A DNA stretch of 64,000 nucleotides from Hyaloraphidium curvatum (GCA_025558095.1 JAIVFI010000024.1:496001-560000), one strand, 5' to 3'; positions 32,149 to 41,868 are shown, counted from the stretch's first letter. Notes: generated by a model from the letters alone, not told the origin. A program made the numbers and translations.

Positions 32149-33720
32149 ATGGCGAACGACCTGCTGCTGTCGCCCGCCGCGCAGCTCGCCGTCTTCCCCT
32201 CCCCGAGCGCCGGGCCGCCGCCCGACGTGCCGAAATGGCTTTGGCACCAAGACGCGGTCACTGCCGCGGCCGCCGGCCGCGCGGCGCGCCCGCTGACTCT
32301 GCACGTGCTACGCGAGGAGCTCGACAGGTCCGGGAAGCCGATGGGGACGCTGGTGGCCTGGGACATGATCCTCCGGACTCGGTTAAACGGGAGGCCTTTG
32401 CTGCTGCTTCCGCTGTTGGAGATCTCTGCGCTGCTGCTGTACTCCATGTGCTTCGTCTATGGGCTCGGCCTGTTTGGTGTTCGCAACCTGGTGGTCGCCC
32501 TGGTCGGGTTCGTGGTCGTCCGCCTCGCATGGATTCTTCCGGGTTACGGATTCGGGATCTATCGGGTTTTCACTTCGTCGGCGGAGGCTTCTCGATCCGT
32601 GGCCACGGATGCCAAAGCTCAGAAGGACGATCGCCGTGCGCCCGCCGCGGAGGAAGTGCTGTACGATTCCAGCGTTTACGCCCCACTTGTGCGCTATTCG
32701 CAGCTTCTTGCAGACGTCCTTCGGACGACAACCGATACAGAGGCCTCTGGAGCTTGCGATGCAGTAGATTCACTGCTTGAGCACGACGATTCCGACGACC
32801 TGTGTCCCTGCGACGGCTCAAAGTGCTTGGGACACATCTTTTCTTACGCAAGGAGCTTCATGCTGGCCTATGTTGTGGTTCATGCGCTCCTCAGCCAGCT
32901 CACCTTTGCTGTCTCTATCTGGTGGGCACCGGCAGTTACTCTGGCCCTAGCTGTGTGGGGCACCACGTGGTCGGCAGTGTTGTCCGGGGTGTTCATCGCC
33001 GTCCTCACCGTATTCTATTTCGTGGGCACGTTTTCGCCCGGAGTGGTCAACAACCCTAGCATTTTCGCGCTTGAGCACCGGCTTCGCCACCGATTGCTCG
33101 CTCTGGACCTGCAGGATCTCGTCGACCGGTTTTCCCGGGCTCTCGATTCCGAATCTGATCTCAGCGCGGACGTAAAGCTCGGAAACGTGGAAGCGGAACC
33201 GTACGTCGGCCTCCACGGACAGCTCATCGCGGACTGGCGCAGCGCCAACGCAATCTCGACCGCCCCCCGGCGCATGGTCGTTGTTTCGTTCTCTGCCGCG
33301 GCGCTCTGGGCCGTCGTCTGCATCGCCGTCGGCTCCTGCATCCCCGCGTTTTACCTCGTCCAAATGATCATCTCCCTGTGGACGCTCGTCCTGCAAGCGC
33401 TCGGGAGCGCGTACAAGAATCTTCAGCCGGCCCGCACGGCGGCGCAGTACCGCTCCGCCGCCCTCTCCCTCTCCGCGCTCGCTGCCCGGATCCCTCCGGA
33501 CCGCCCACGCCTCCTCGCCGCCGTTCGCGCGCACAGGGACGTGCTCCTCGCCTTCTCCGACCTGGACGCGAGCAAGGCGGGCTTCTTCGGGGTGCCGGTC
33601 ACGTTCGGGACGCTGAGGGCGATGATGGTGACGCTCGTAACGGTCGCCGCGGGCCTGTTTACTGTGCTGAGGGCGACGGGGGTCTACGTGACCATGGATT
33701 TGGCGTGCAGGTTGAGCTGA
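32149..33720 (+). CDS. Seven-transmembrane gustatory-receptor-like protein (copy 2)
   Basis: A single-exon frame of 523 aa from the ATG at 32149. Helices lie approximately at residues 82-107, 108-132, 240-262, 270-292, 370-392, 396-416 and 483-508. The loop after helix 2 contains SDDLCPCDGSKC, which aligns with the CPC motif of copy 1. The last helix and tail (LRATGVYVTMDLAC) match copies 1 and 3. It is divergent from copy 1 with 153 bp between the start codons, so the pair probably arose by inverted duplication and may share a promoter. Sequence identity with copy 1 is low outside the C-terminal 45 residues, so the duplication is old. Confidence 0.72.
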   Translation: MANDLLLSPAAQLAVFPSPSAGPPPDVPKWLWHQDAVTAAAAGRAARPLTLHVLREELDRSGKPMGTLVAWDMILRTRLNGRPLLLLPLLEISALLLYSMCFVYGLGLFGVRNLVVALVGFVVVRLAWILPGYGFGIYRVFTSSAEASRSVATDAKAQKDDRRAPAAEEVLYDSSVYAPLVRYSQLLADVLRTTTDTEASGACDAVDSLLEHDDSDDLCPCDGSKCLGHIFSYARSFMLAYVVVHALLSQLTFAVSIWWAPAVTLALAVWGTTWSAVLSGVFIAVLTVFYFVGTFSPGVVNNPSIFALEHRLRHRLLALDLQDLVDRFSRALDSESDLSADVKLGNVEAEPYVGLHGQLIADWRSANAISTAPRRMVVVSFSAAALWAVVCIAVGSCIPAFYLVQMIISLWTLVLQALGSAYKNLQPARTAAQYRSAALSLSALAARIPPDRPRLLAAVRAHRDVLLAFSDLDASKAGFFGVPVTFGTLRAMMVTLVTVAAGLFTVLRATGVYVTMDLACRLS

Positions 33721-33985
33721 GGTGAACCAGGGCTGGGCCGAGGCGCGGTGCTGGCCAGGGAGCGCAGGCTGGTGGTGGCCGAGGCAGATGCAAAGGTCGA
33801 GGGCTTGATGCTGGTTTTTCTCTGTTGCAACGTATTGTCTTTATTCGTCAGAAGTGCTAGGCCGGAGGCGGCATCGAGAGGACGCGCGATCGAACTTGAT
33901 CACGAGGGTGGAGTTCCGCGCGCCAGGCTCCCGCGACGCGGCCAGCAGCTCAGCGCCTACCAGAGCCGCAAGGCCTTAGGCCGAA

Positions 33986-34978
33986 ATGGCGAGCCCGCGC
34001 TTCCAGGACCGCCGCATCGTGCTCGGTGGGGCCGTCGGCGAGCCCTTCTCGTTCGAGAGCGCGAATCCCGCCAACTACTTCGAGGCCCTCAACGCCCCCG
34101 ATGCCGCGCCGCGCGTGACGGTCTGGGGCCAGCTCTTCCGCCCTACGAGTGCCGCGTTGCCCGTGCCCGCCGTCATCGTCGTGCCGGGCAGCCTCGGCGT
34201 GGCCGACTCGCACCTTGCACACGCCGGTCGCCTCGTCGAGCTCGGCATCGCGGCCTTGGTCATCGACCCTTTCGGTGTGCGGGGCGTATCGTCGACCGTT
34301 GCCAATCAGGCCCAATACTCGTTCGCTGCGAGCGCGTACGATGTGCTGGCGGCGCTCCGGGCGCTGCAGGCCGTCCCGGGCATCGACCCGGCGCGCATCG
34401 GGGCGCAGGGACACTCCCGCGGCGGATCAGCGGTGCTCACGGCCGCCATGCGCCGGTTTGCGGAACCGATCCTGGCGCGGCGGGCACCCCAAGCTCCTCC
34501 CCTGCGCGCCGTCTACGCGGCGTACCCCTGGTGCGGCCACCAGTTCGACGATCCGGACCCCGGCAGCACGGTCGTCCGCACCATCATCGGCGAGCGCGAC
34601 GAATGGTGCTCCCCGCAGCAGGCGCAGGCCGCGATGCACGCGATCCGTCTTCGCGGGGGCAGGGCGGAGTTCAGGCTCGTCCCGGGCGCGCACCACAGCT
34701 TCGACCGGGAGAGCGGGGTGGAAAAGGTCGCCAACGCCAGCGTGACGCCCAACGCGCCGACGACCTATGTTGGGAACGACGGGGCGATGGTGCATCCCGT
34801 CACGGGGGTCGCGGATCCAAAGGCGACCGACCGCGAGCTGATGCTCTGGGCCGTCAAGGCCGGGTACGGAGTGAGGGGGGCGGCGATCGGCGGGGCGAAC
34901 GGGTCGCAGCAGCTGTTCCGGGAGGACATGGACGGGTTCTGGGCGGACGTGTTCGGGATCGCCCGTTCGAAGATGTAA
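33986..34978 (+). CDS. Dienelactone hydrolase-family alpha/beta hydrolase
   Basis: A single-exon frame of 330 aa from the ATG at 33986. The nucleophile elbow is GHSRGG, the acid is likely the Asp in GERDEWC, and the catalytic His is in HHSFD, in the usual order. The IDPFGVRG segment and the lid-like insert resemble bacterial dienelactone hydrolase-family proteins. These hydrolyse esters or lactones; the substrate here is unknown. There is no intron and no targeting signal, so it is probably cytosolic. Lack of introns in an intron-rich neighbourhood and the bacterial-style sequence make horizontal transfer possible but unproven. Confidence 0.82.
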   Translation: MASPRFQDRRIVLGGAVGEPFSFESANPANYFEALNAPDAAPRVTVWGQLFRPTSAALPVPAVIVVPGSLGVADSHLAHAGRLVELGIAALVIDPFGVRGVSSTVANQAQYSFAASAYDVLAALRALQAVPGIDPARIGAQGHSRGGSAVLTAAMRRFAEPILARRAPQAPPLRAVYAAYPWCGHQFDDPDPGSTVVRTIIGERDEWCSPQQAQAAMHAIRLRGGRAEFRLVPGAHHSFDRESGVEKVANASVTPNAPTTYVGNDGAMVHPVTGVADPKATDRELMLWAVKAGYGVRGAAIGGANGSQQLFREDMDGFWADVFGIARSKM

Positions 34979-35009
34979 ATCAAAGGTGCTCGCTAATTTT
35001 ATACCAGAT

Positions 35010-35700
35010 TTGCAACCTTCCCCGCGCTCCCGCCGAACGCGTTGCACGCTCAGTGACGCTAGATTCAACATCCGGAAGCGCGAGACAATCGGAAAGTCGT
35101 CCATTCCACGGCGAGCTACGGCAGCGAAATCAATTGAAAAGTGCGACCCAGGTGACATAGGCACCTACCGGGGCGCGAACGAGCCTGCCGTCCACCATCG
35201 ACCAACGTCAAGGCACTCCCTGAGCCCCGATGCGGCCCGAGAACCCTTGAATCCGCGCCGGCGCCCCGCACCGTCGATGCCCGCTCCGGTCCACCTGCCG
35301 TCCTCGCCAACCGTGGCCTTCCCGGCACTCCCGCCGAGCGCACAGGACGCTCAATGAAGCTAGATTCAACATCCGAAAGCGCGAGACGTTCGGAAAGTCG
35401 TCCGTTCCAAGGCGAGCTACGGCAGCAAAATCAATTGAAAAGTGCGACCCAGGTGACGTGGGCACCTACCGGGAGACGAACAAGCCTGTCGCTCGCCATA
35501 ATCTGGCTTCAAAGCAATCTCTGAGCACCGGTGCGGCCCGAGAACCCTTGAATCCGCGCCGGCGCCCCGCACCATCGATGCCCGCTCCTGTCCACTTTTC
35601 GTCGCCGCGGAGCGGGGCCTTCCCTGCGGTTCGGTCGAGCGCCAAGCAGGTCCCAAAGGCCCAGATGAAGAATCCAAAAGCGCGAGACGATTGGAAAGCA
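35010..35700. repeat. Tandem repeat with a period of about 300 bp, 2.3 copies
   Basis: The landmark CTAGATTCAACATCCG appears at 35059 and 35360, and a degraded form at about 35664. Around it run long shared stretches, including AATCAATTGAAAAGTGCGAC, CCCGAGAACCCTTGAATCCG and CGCCGGCGCCCCGCACC. Copies differ by about 10-15% plus small indels. Open frames cross it but differ between copies, so it is probably non-coding. It lies in the spacer between two converging genes. Confidence 0.85.
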
Positions 35701-35712
35701 GGCAAGGTCCCG

Positions 35713-36260
35713 TCACCGCTTCGGCATAGGCGGCACCGCCGCGAGCAGCGAATCCAGCAGCGCGTCGATCGATTTTCTGCCCCGAGCAGCGGATCAGCAA
35801 CGCCTCCGGGTCCAGCGACCGCCGCGACCCCACATTCTCTTGCCCAGCGCCGCGATGGAGCCCATCTCCGCGTCCAGCGCCTCGACGGCGTCGATGAAGG
35901 CTTCCACGCGCGCGGTCGAGTCCGCCACCGCTGCTGCGAGGGACGCAGCCGCGTCGCGGTGGATCTCGGAGGCGAGTGCGGTGGTGGACATTGCCTGCAG
36001 CGCGTCCGGACGCGTCGGTCGCCGTGACGGGTCAGCGCGAACAAGTTGGCGAGTCGGTTCCCCCCCACCGTCTCCATTTTGCCCCGCAGCGCGCGCATCA
36101 GCGCCTCCAGCTCCGCGCCGATCCTGCCGGCCTCCTCGTCGATCGCCGTGAGCAGCGCGGGGTCGAGCGGGATGGTCTGCGCGCGGCGCGTGTCGGGCGA
36201 GAAGATCGAGGGCAGCGCGAACGGGCGCGGCGACGGCGGGCGCGAGGGGGGCGGCGTCAT
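35713..36260 (-). CDS. BORCS6: BORC complex subunit 6 (lyspersin)-like
   Basis: Exons 36260-36069, 35994-35834 and 35776-35713 join in phase to give 138 aa. After a Pro/Ser-rich start, the protein is a long helical rod: DPALLTAIDEEAGRIGAELE, then AMSTTALASEIHRDAAASL, then VEAFIDAVEALDAEMGSI, ending KSIDALLDSLL. This matches the C-terminal DUF2365 region of human BORCS6 in helix order and spacing. In animals BORC recruits the Arl8-kinesin system to lysosomes and moves them outward. The family call rests on remembered similarity of a helical protein, so moderate caution is due. The gene is divergent from the gene at 36385, 124 bp away. Confidence 0.72.
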
Positions 36261-36384
36261 GGTGAGCTGCGAGGTGCGAGGGAGGGCGACGCGTATCAAA
36301 GGCGTCCGGCGCCGTTCGCCGAGCAGAAGACGGGAGGCCGCGATCGCGCACGCGATGATCGACGCGCGGGCTACATTGCACACC

Positions 36385-37816
36385 ATGGCGGGCTCCAGCG
36401 AGCTCATCAAGCTGCGGCTCGAGTCGATCGACGACTGCCCGCTGCCCGAGTGGGAGCAGATCGTCGCCGAGTGCGCCGCGACAGACTCCGGGGCCCAAGT
36501 CTTCGGCAGCACCCTCCCGGAGCTCCTCGCGCTGCACACGCACGCGTTTGCCGCCGGGCGGGAGCCGAGGCCGAAGATGGCGTCGGCGCAGCTGCTGTTT
36601 GCGCTGCGTGCCTGCGGCCGGGAGGATCTGTGGGCCTCGTTCGTCTCGGACGTGCGCGAGGCCGCCAAGGATCCCCGGATGCGGGGGCAGCCCGTACGGG
36701 TCCTGCTGAGGACAGTGCCTCTCGATTTGGGCGCGAAGTTGGAGGACAAGAAGGGCGGTTACGTTCCGAAGACGACGAAGGAAGAGGTCTCGACACCGAA
36801 GCATGGCTCCTCCGCTCCAGCTTCCACGGACGAACGCGCTTCGGCCGCTCCGGCGATGCCGTCACCACCACCGCCACCTACTGCCGCGGTGGAGAACGAC
36901 GAGGAGGCAATTAGCATCAGCAGCGACTCGGAAGCTGACGGCGGGCGCGCGACAAGCTCCCGGATGGCAACCCCGGCACGCGCTCGGCCCGCGCAAAGCG
37001 CCACGCCCTCGGCTTCGGAGGTGCCGACGCCGAAAGCCAGGATCCGCAAGCGGAGAAATTTGCCGCTCTCTCCGAGCCCGTCTCCGAGCCCGTCTCTGAG
37101 CGACGGGCCCGACCGGCCTGGTGCCGAGCGTGCGGAATCGTCCGAGCTTTCCGAGCACTCCCTTCCGAGCGAATCCGACGAGGGATCCGACTACGAGAGC
37201 GGTCAAAAGCCCACAAAGAATGGGAACTCCGGATCCGAAAGCGCGAGCCAATCATCCGATGCTTCTTGGCGCGACAGCGCCGATCGACCCCGGCCAGCGA
37301 AACGGTCGGCGCCTCCGCCTGCAAAGCGCCGCAAAGAGTCCTCGGCGGAGCGAGGCACGGAGGAGCCCGAAACATCTGCTTCCAAATCTCCGCCGCGGCG
37401 CCAAACAAAGAAGGCCGGGCCTGGCTCCGCGGACGGGGATGGCTCCACGGTCTTCTTGACGGTGGCGACAAAGAATCGGTGAGGTTCCCCGGCCGCATTG
37501 CTGTGCCAACGTTCTGATGTCGTTCCAGGTATCCGCGGGGCAATTGCCAGACCGACAGGCCGATCCGGCAGGTCCTCCGACAGCATCTCTTGCGCGCCTA
37601 CTGCGATGTCGTATCGCAGAGGTCCCAAAGACTTCCACCCAGTACTATGTCTACACGGACGACACGGAACCCAACGTCGACCGCTTCTGGGAATGGCTTT
37701 TCAGTCCAGCTGGCCTCGCCAAGCTGCGGAGTTCGGGATCGGGAGCGGGCCAGCTGCTGCAGTGGGAGCGGGACCGGAGGAGGACGCAGAATCTACCTGC
37801 GCTTCCGGTCATCTGA
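36385..37816 (+). CDS. Uncharacterised protein with acidic/Ser-rich middle and basic nuclear-type patches
   Basis: Exons 36385-37478, 37529-37610 and 37643-37816 give 449 aa. The second intron (37611-37642, GTATCG...CCCAG) is only 32 nt, but it is the only way to join YCDV to YYVYTDD in phase, and both flanks have strong third-position GC. The N-terminal 115 residues are helical (KLRLESIDDCPLPEWEQIV). The middle is low-complexity with serines and acidic residues and includes basic patches KARIRKRR and PAKRRK. The C-terminus ends with a folded-looking segment (NVDRFWEWLFSPAGLAKL). I do not recognise the family. A nuclear location is inferred from the basic patches. Confidence 0.6.
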
Positions 37817-37917
37817 TGCTATTGTGGATTTAGTTGTTATGTGGAGATAATTGGATTGCGAGCGAGAGAGCAAGTGTCATGGGGGTGTTTCAAAATCGAA
37901 AGTGACAACCTCTTTCT

Positions 37918-39601
37918 TCACATGCGCGCCCGCACCCTCGTGTCCACCTTGCCCGTGTTGATCTGCGCGTTCGGCGGCAGGTCGCCGAACTTCTTGTTCT
38001 CCCTCGCCAGCTTCTCCAGCAGCGCCGCGGGCTTCAGCTCGGGGCCGTACTTGGATTCGAGCTCCTTCATCTTGTTGTACACCCTCTGGAGGCCAACGTG
38101 GTCGGCAAAGTACTGCGCACGTTGTGAGAGGTGGTTGCAAACACGTTCGAAAGCGAAAGACTCACCATCAAACCGCCCTTGGCGCGGGGAAAGCCGTAGC
38201 CATAGACATAGCAGATGTCGATGTCGGAAGACCGCAGCACCTTGCCCTGGTCCAGGATCTCGGCTCCCTCATTGATCATGGGGAACAGAAGCCGCTCGAG
38301 AATCTCGGTCTCGGAGAGCTTGTTCGAGGCGGTGTAGCCCTTCTCCTTCCTGAAATCTTCGATGACCTTCTCAGTGACCTTGGACGGAATCGCGCGCCTG
38401 CTTTCGTCGTAGTCGTAGTAGCCTGCGTTGGTCTTTGGGACCGCGCTTAGAACGGGGAGACTCATAACGTGAAGCCTTTGGTACCTTTTGGCCGCGCCGG
38501 TCCATCTCGCAGAGGCGCTCCCGGATGTCGCGGCTCGCGCTGGTCTCCTTGGACCACCCAATGTCAAGCCCCGAGAGATCGCTCATCTGGAAAGGTCCCA
38601 CTGAAGAGAACCGCACGTTAGAGGTCAAGCAAAACGTGCCTCGATCGGCGAAACGACGTACTCGGGAACCCGAATCCGAGGAGCACCTTGTCCACGTCCC
38701 AGGGCATTACACCCTCCTCGAGCACCAAGCGGTTCGCCTCGCGCTGACGCTGGTACAATATGCGATTTCCAACGAAACCGTAGCAAACTCCGGCCAGGAC
38801 CGGCACTTTCTGGATTTTCTTCGAAATGGCCATGGAAGCCGCGAGAACTTCGCGCGAAGTCTCGCGTCCCTGAACGATCTCGAGCATGCGCATCACATTG
38901 GCGGGGGCGAAGAAGTGCATGCCCAGAACTCCGCCTCTTCGCTCCGCCGGGACCGCAGTAGCAATCTCGTCAATGTCGAGGGCCGACGTATTGGAACCGA
39001 GCAATGCGGTCGGCTTGGAAACAGCGGCGATTTTCCTGAACACTTCCTGCTTCACTTTAAGATTCTCATAGATCGCCTCCGTGATCACGTCGCAGTCCGA
39101 GAGGGCAGAGTAGTCCATCGATCCAGTGAGAAGCGACATGCGCTTCTGCACGTCCTCGGCGGTGATACGGCCCTTCTTTGCGGTGTTTTCATAGTTCCTC
39201 CTAATGACCTCGAGTCCGCGCTTCAGGGCGGCCGCGTCGGCCTCGACGATCACGACGGGAATGCCGGCATTGGCGTAGCACATAGCGATCCCGCCACCTT
39301 TCGGGAACCGAAGCAGGTTGCCGATGTCCGCGCCAAGGAACCAAAGTCAGAGACCGAGCTTCGAGACTTCCTGCCTGGACAGGCTCACCCATCGTCCTTT
39401 CAGAAACCAAAATCAGAGATCGAGCATCACGAGCTTCGGCGCCGGACAAGCTCACCCTGCGCCAATCACGCCGACTTTCTCGATCTTCGGCATCGGAAGG
39501 TCCTCGGGGATCCCCGGGATTTTGTACGTCTCCTCCTCGGCCTTGGCGAGGTAAGACGCGGCGGCCTTCGGATCCGGATACGAGACGGCGGTCGAGGACA
39601 T
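37918..39601 (-). CDS. L-3-hydroxyacyl-CoA dehydrogenase with 8-nt microexon and PTS1-like end
   Basis: Exons 39601-39456, 39396-39389, 39297-38662, 38600-38485, 38432-38166 and 38112-37918 give 455 aa. The 8-nt second exon supplies the middle of the NAD-binding motif GAGTMGGGIA; without it the motif lacks TMG. The Rossmann domain continues through NTSALDIDEIA and GMHFFAPANVM. The C-terminal dimer domain has GPFQMSDLSGLDIG, GYYDYDE and GYGFPRAKGG. It oxidises L-3-hydroxyacyl-CoA with NAD+ in beta-oxidation. It resembles the dehydrogenase half of multifunctional enzyme 1, without a hydratase part. It ends Ala-Arg-Met, which fits the loose peroxisomal PTS1 pattern. It is divergent from 39693, 91 bp away. 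Confidence 0.92.
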
Positions 39602-39692
39602 CGTGGAGACGGCGACAGAAACGAGTGGGAGACGGTTGTGTTGATGGAGACGCCGCGGCGCGCGCACTGCGCGACCGAAACCGTTCGTGTCA

Positions 39693-41078
39693 ATGGAAAG
39701 CGATGGGCCAGGGCCAGCGTCCAGCGACCTCATCTCGCTCGTTGCAACGGTCTCGACCGTCCGCACCCATCGGAAGTACGCGTTCGTGGACCTCGTGCCG
39801 GCAGGGGAGGACACCGTGCCGGACACCTTGCCGAGACCGCTCCAGGTCGTGCTGTCGGAATCGACCGGCTTTACAATCTGCAGACTGGGAGCAGACTTTC
39901 GTGAAGCCGTGGAGCATTTCCATGACGGCGCCGTGGTTCGCGTTGAGGGTACGCTGGGCCAGACAAAGATCGGCACGCCTTCCGTCTTCGCCCGAGAAGC
40001 GGAGCTCATCAGGGTAGCTCCTGATCCCGGCAAAGTACTCCGGCTGCTTGTCTTTGCTTTCCATGACGGGCTGGATGACAAGCGCGGCGCAACGGAGGCC
40101 GCTTCTCGTGCTTTGGATCTCGACTTGGCGGACCTGTCAAAGAGGTTACCAAGCCCGCTACCCGCGGTCGTTGACATACTGCCCGGAAGCACTTTGTGGG
40201 ACTGTGCCGTGGATTTGGCTCTTCACCTTGCCGGTGCGTCGGCACGATCGAGAGCAAAGAGGCGCGCTGTTGCGAAACGCGAGCTTGAAGTCTTGGAGAG
40301 CGTTGAGCGCCAATTGGCCGCAAACGGCTCGTTGCTTGTTCCCAAACTTGTTGCATACGACGACTTGGACGTGCACGTTGGGCCGGAATCCGTCGTTCTC
40401 TCTTCCGACGTCCCTCACGACGATGTTGCGCGTCGCTTGGAGTATGAACGGACCAAAAAGGCACCGCAGATCGCCTGGTTCATTCGGACCGTTCGCGACA
40501 TGGTTAGCGCGCTTCCGCCGGACAAGCGTTGCGGGGACATCGTGGATGTCGGTGGCGGACGCGGCGGGCTGGCATGCGCACTGCTCCGTGCACTCGGGAC
40601 GGAGTTTCCGTCGATGTCCTTGCTGGCGGTGGACACCAATTCGACCTCGCTGGAGCAAGGCCGCCGGCTGGCGTCTCTATTGCCCTCGGAGCTTGTCGGT
40701 CGGATCCGTTTTGTTGAGGTGGATGCCTCGGCTGCCCCGTTCGAATTTTGGTCCTCGGTCTGTCTCTTTGTCTCCCTCCACGCCTGCGGCGGCTTGGCAG
40801 ATCTCGTGCTTTCCCTCGCCCGGCGCACGGACAGGCCGTATCTGATCTGCCAGTGTTGCTTTCCCAAGCACGCTAGCCTGAACCCTCGCGCAAACGACCC
40901 GGCGCTGGCAAGCGTGGCATCGCTCGCTGAATGTGATACCCCCGAAGTGCAGCATCGTGCCGCGGTGTGCGTGTCGTCGGCGAGGCTGGGCGGCGAGGGC
41001 AGCCTCTGGATGTTCGATCGCACATGGAGTCCGCGGAACTTGGTGCTCAGGGGCGGATTGCCGTGCGAGGAGGGCTAG
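39693..41078 (+). CDS. OB-fold plus class I methyltransferase fusion protein
   Basis: A single-exon frame of 461 aa from the ATG at 39693. Residues about 12-110 look like a tRNA anticodon-binding OB fold (HRKYAFVDL, HDGAVVRVEGTLG, GTPSVFA) as in class IIb aminoacyl-tRNA synthetases. Residues about 265-450 are an S-adenosylmethionine-dependent methyltransferase: motif I DVGGGRGGLA, an acidic end VDTNS, VEVDAS, then VSLHACGGLAD and ICQCCFPKH. That late signature resembles PF13679-type and TRM13-like tRNA methyltransferases. An RNA, perhaps tRNA, substrate is inferred from the domain pairing. No synthetase catalytic domain is present. Confidence 0.7.
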   Translation: MESDGPGPASSDLISLVATVSTVRTHRKYAFVDLVPAGEDTVPDTLPRPLQVVLSESTGFTICRLGADFREAVEHFHDGAVVRVEGTLGQTKIGTPSVFAREAELIRVAPDPGKVLRLLVFAFHDGLDDKRGATEAASRALDLDLADLSKRLPSPLPAVVDILPGSTLWDCAVDLALHLAGASARSRAKRRAVAKRELEVLESVERQLAANGSLLVPKLVAYDDLDVHVGPESVVLSSDVPHDDVARRLEYERTKKAPQIAWFIRTVRDMVSALPPDKRCGDIVDVGGGRGGLACALLRALGTEFPSMSLLAVDTNSTSLEQGRRLASLLPSELVGRIRFVEVDASAAPFEFWSSVCLFVSLHACGGLADLVLSLARRTDRPYLICQCCFPKHASLNPRANDPALASVASLAECDTPEVQHRAAVCVSSARLGGEGSLWMFDRTWSPRNLVLRGGLPCEEG

Positions 41079-41868
41079 CTGGAGCATAGTGTAGTAGCCA
41101 AGAACGACCGTATTGTGGAATCGGAGAGAACAGGACCATACGTTGAAGATTCGCATGGTCGATCAGTCAGAGCTCGTCTGACGCTGGATCGTGATCCGTC
41201 ACCCTCTCCGCCCAACCATGGACCCCGAGACGCGTCGCGACCCCGACACGCGTCGAACGCGATGCTACAGTCGCAAGCTACAACATCAAATGTCGGGCTG
41301 CATTGTGCTGTCGGCATAGCGGTCTTCTACGGTCGAATGGCTGCAATGCGAGACGACAACGCGCTGTCGTGTTGCCCACGGTTCCACGGCACCTGGGCGC
41401 GAATTCCTTTTGACCGTTCCAGACATTCTCACTTTTTCTGAGCTCGTTGGACCCGCGATGTTTGGTTCCTGGAGTTCCTTCAGAGCATGAGGCTGGATCG
41501 CGGACTTCGAGCTTCTTCCGCTAGGATGTCGTCCGCGAGTCGAGTGGAAAGCATTCTGGTCATTGCTTCATAGCAGGTACGAGATGTATTCGCGTCTTCG
41601 GGATAGATTGATGTCCGGCAATCGTGATGGCGACCGGCGGGGTCGGGGCTGAGCGCGAGCTGAGCGAACTGATACACTCTCAACCCGTCAATTCTCGACG
41701 TCGTTGCTCCACAGAAAAGCTTCCGCTTCCCACATCCGCCCTACGCCTGAAACGTTTACAAGCGCGCCGATGAGCGCAGGGAGCGGCGGAACGGTGAGAG
41801 CTCGTGCTTGGGGAGTTTCGATCAATCCTGGGCACTCACGGTCGCATCCATCCCACTTCACGACCTAG
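41079..41868. other. Long non-coding spacer
   Basis: Nearly 800 bp with lower GC than its surroundings and no frame of convincing coding character. The longest open frame (67 codons, minus strand, 41683-41480) lacks conserved-looking features. It presumably contains a 3' end and the promoter of the next gene. No tandem repeat or RNA gene was seen. Confidence 0.45.

Noticed and set aside
35116-35833. Short frames across the 300-bp repeat as a duplicated gene
   Set aside because: The frames are not conserved between copies and differ in stops, so the repeat is better treated as non-coding.
41480-41683. Small minus-strand frame of 67 codons in the long spacer
   Set aside because: No coding bias, no motif and no neighbouring exon that would join it.
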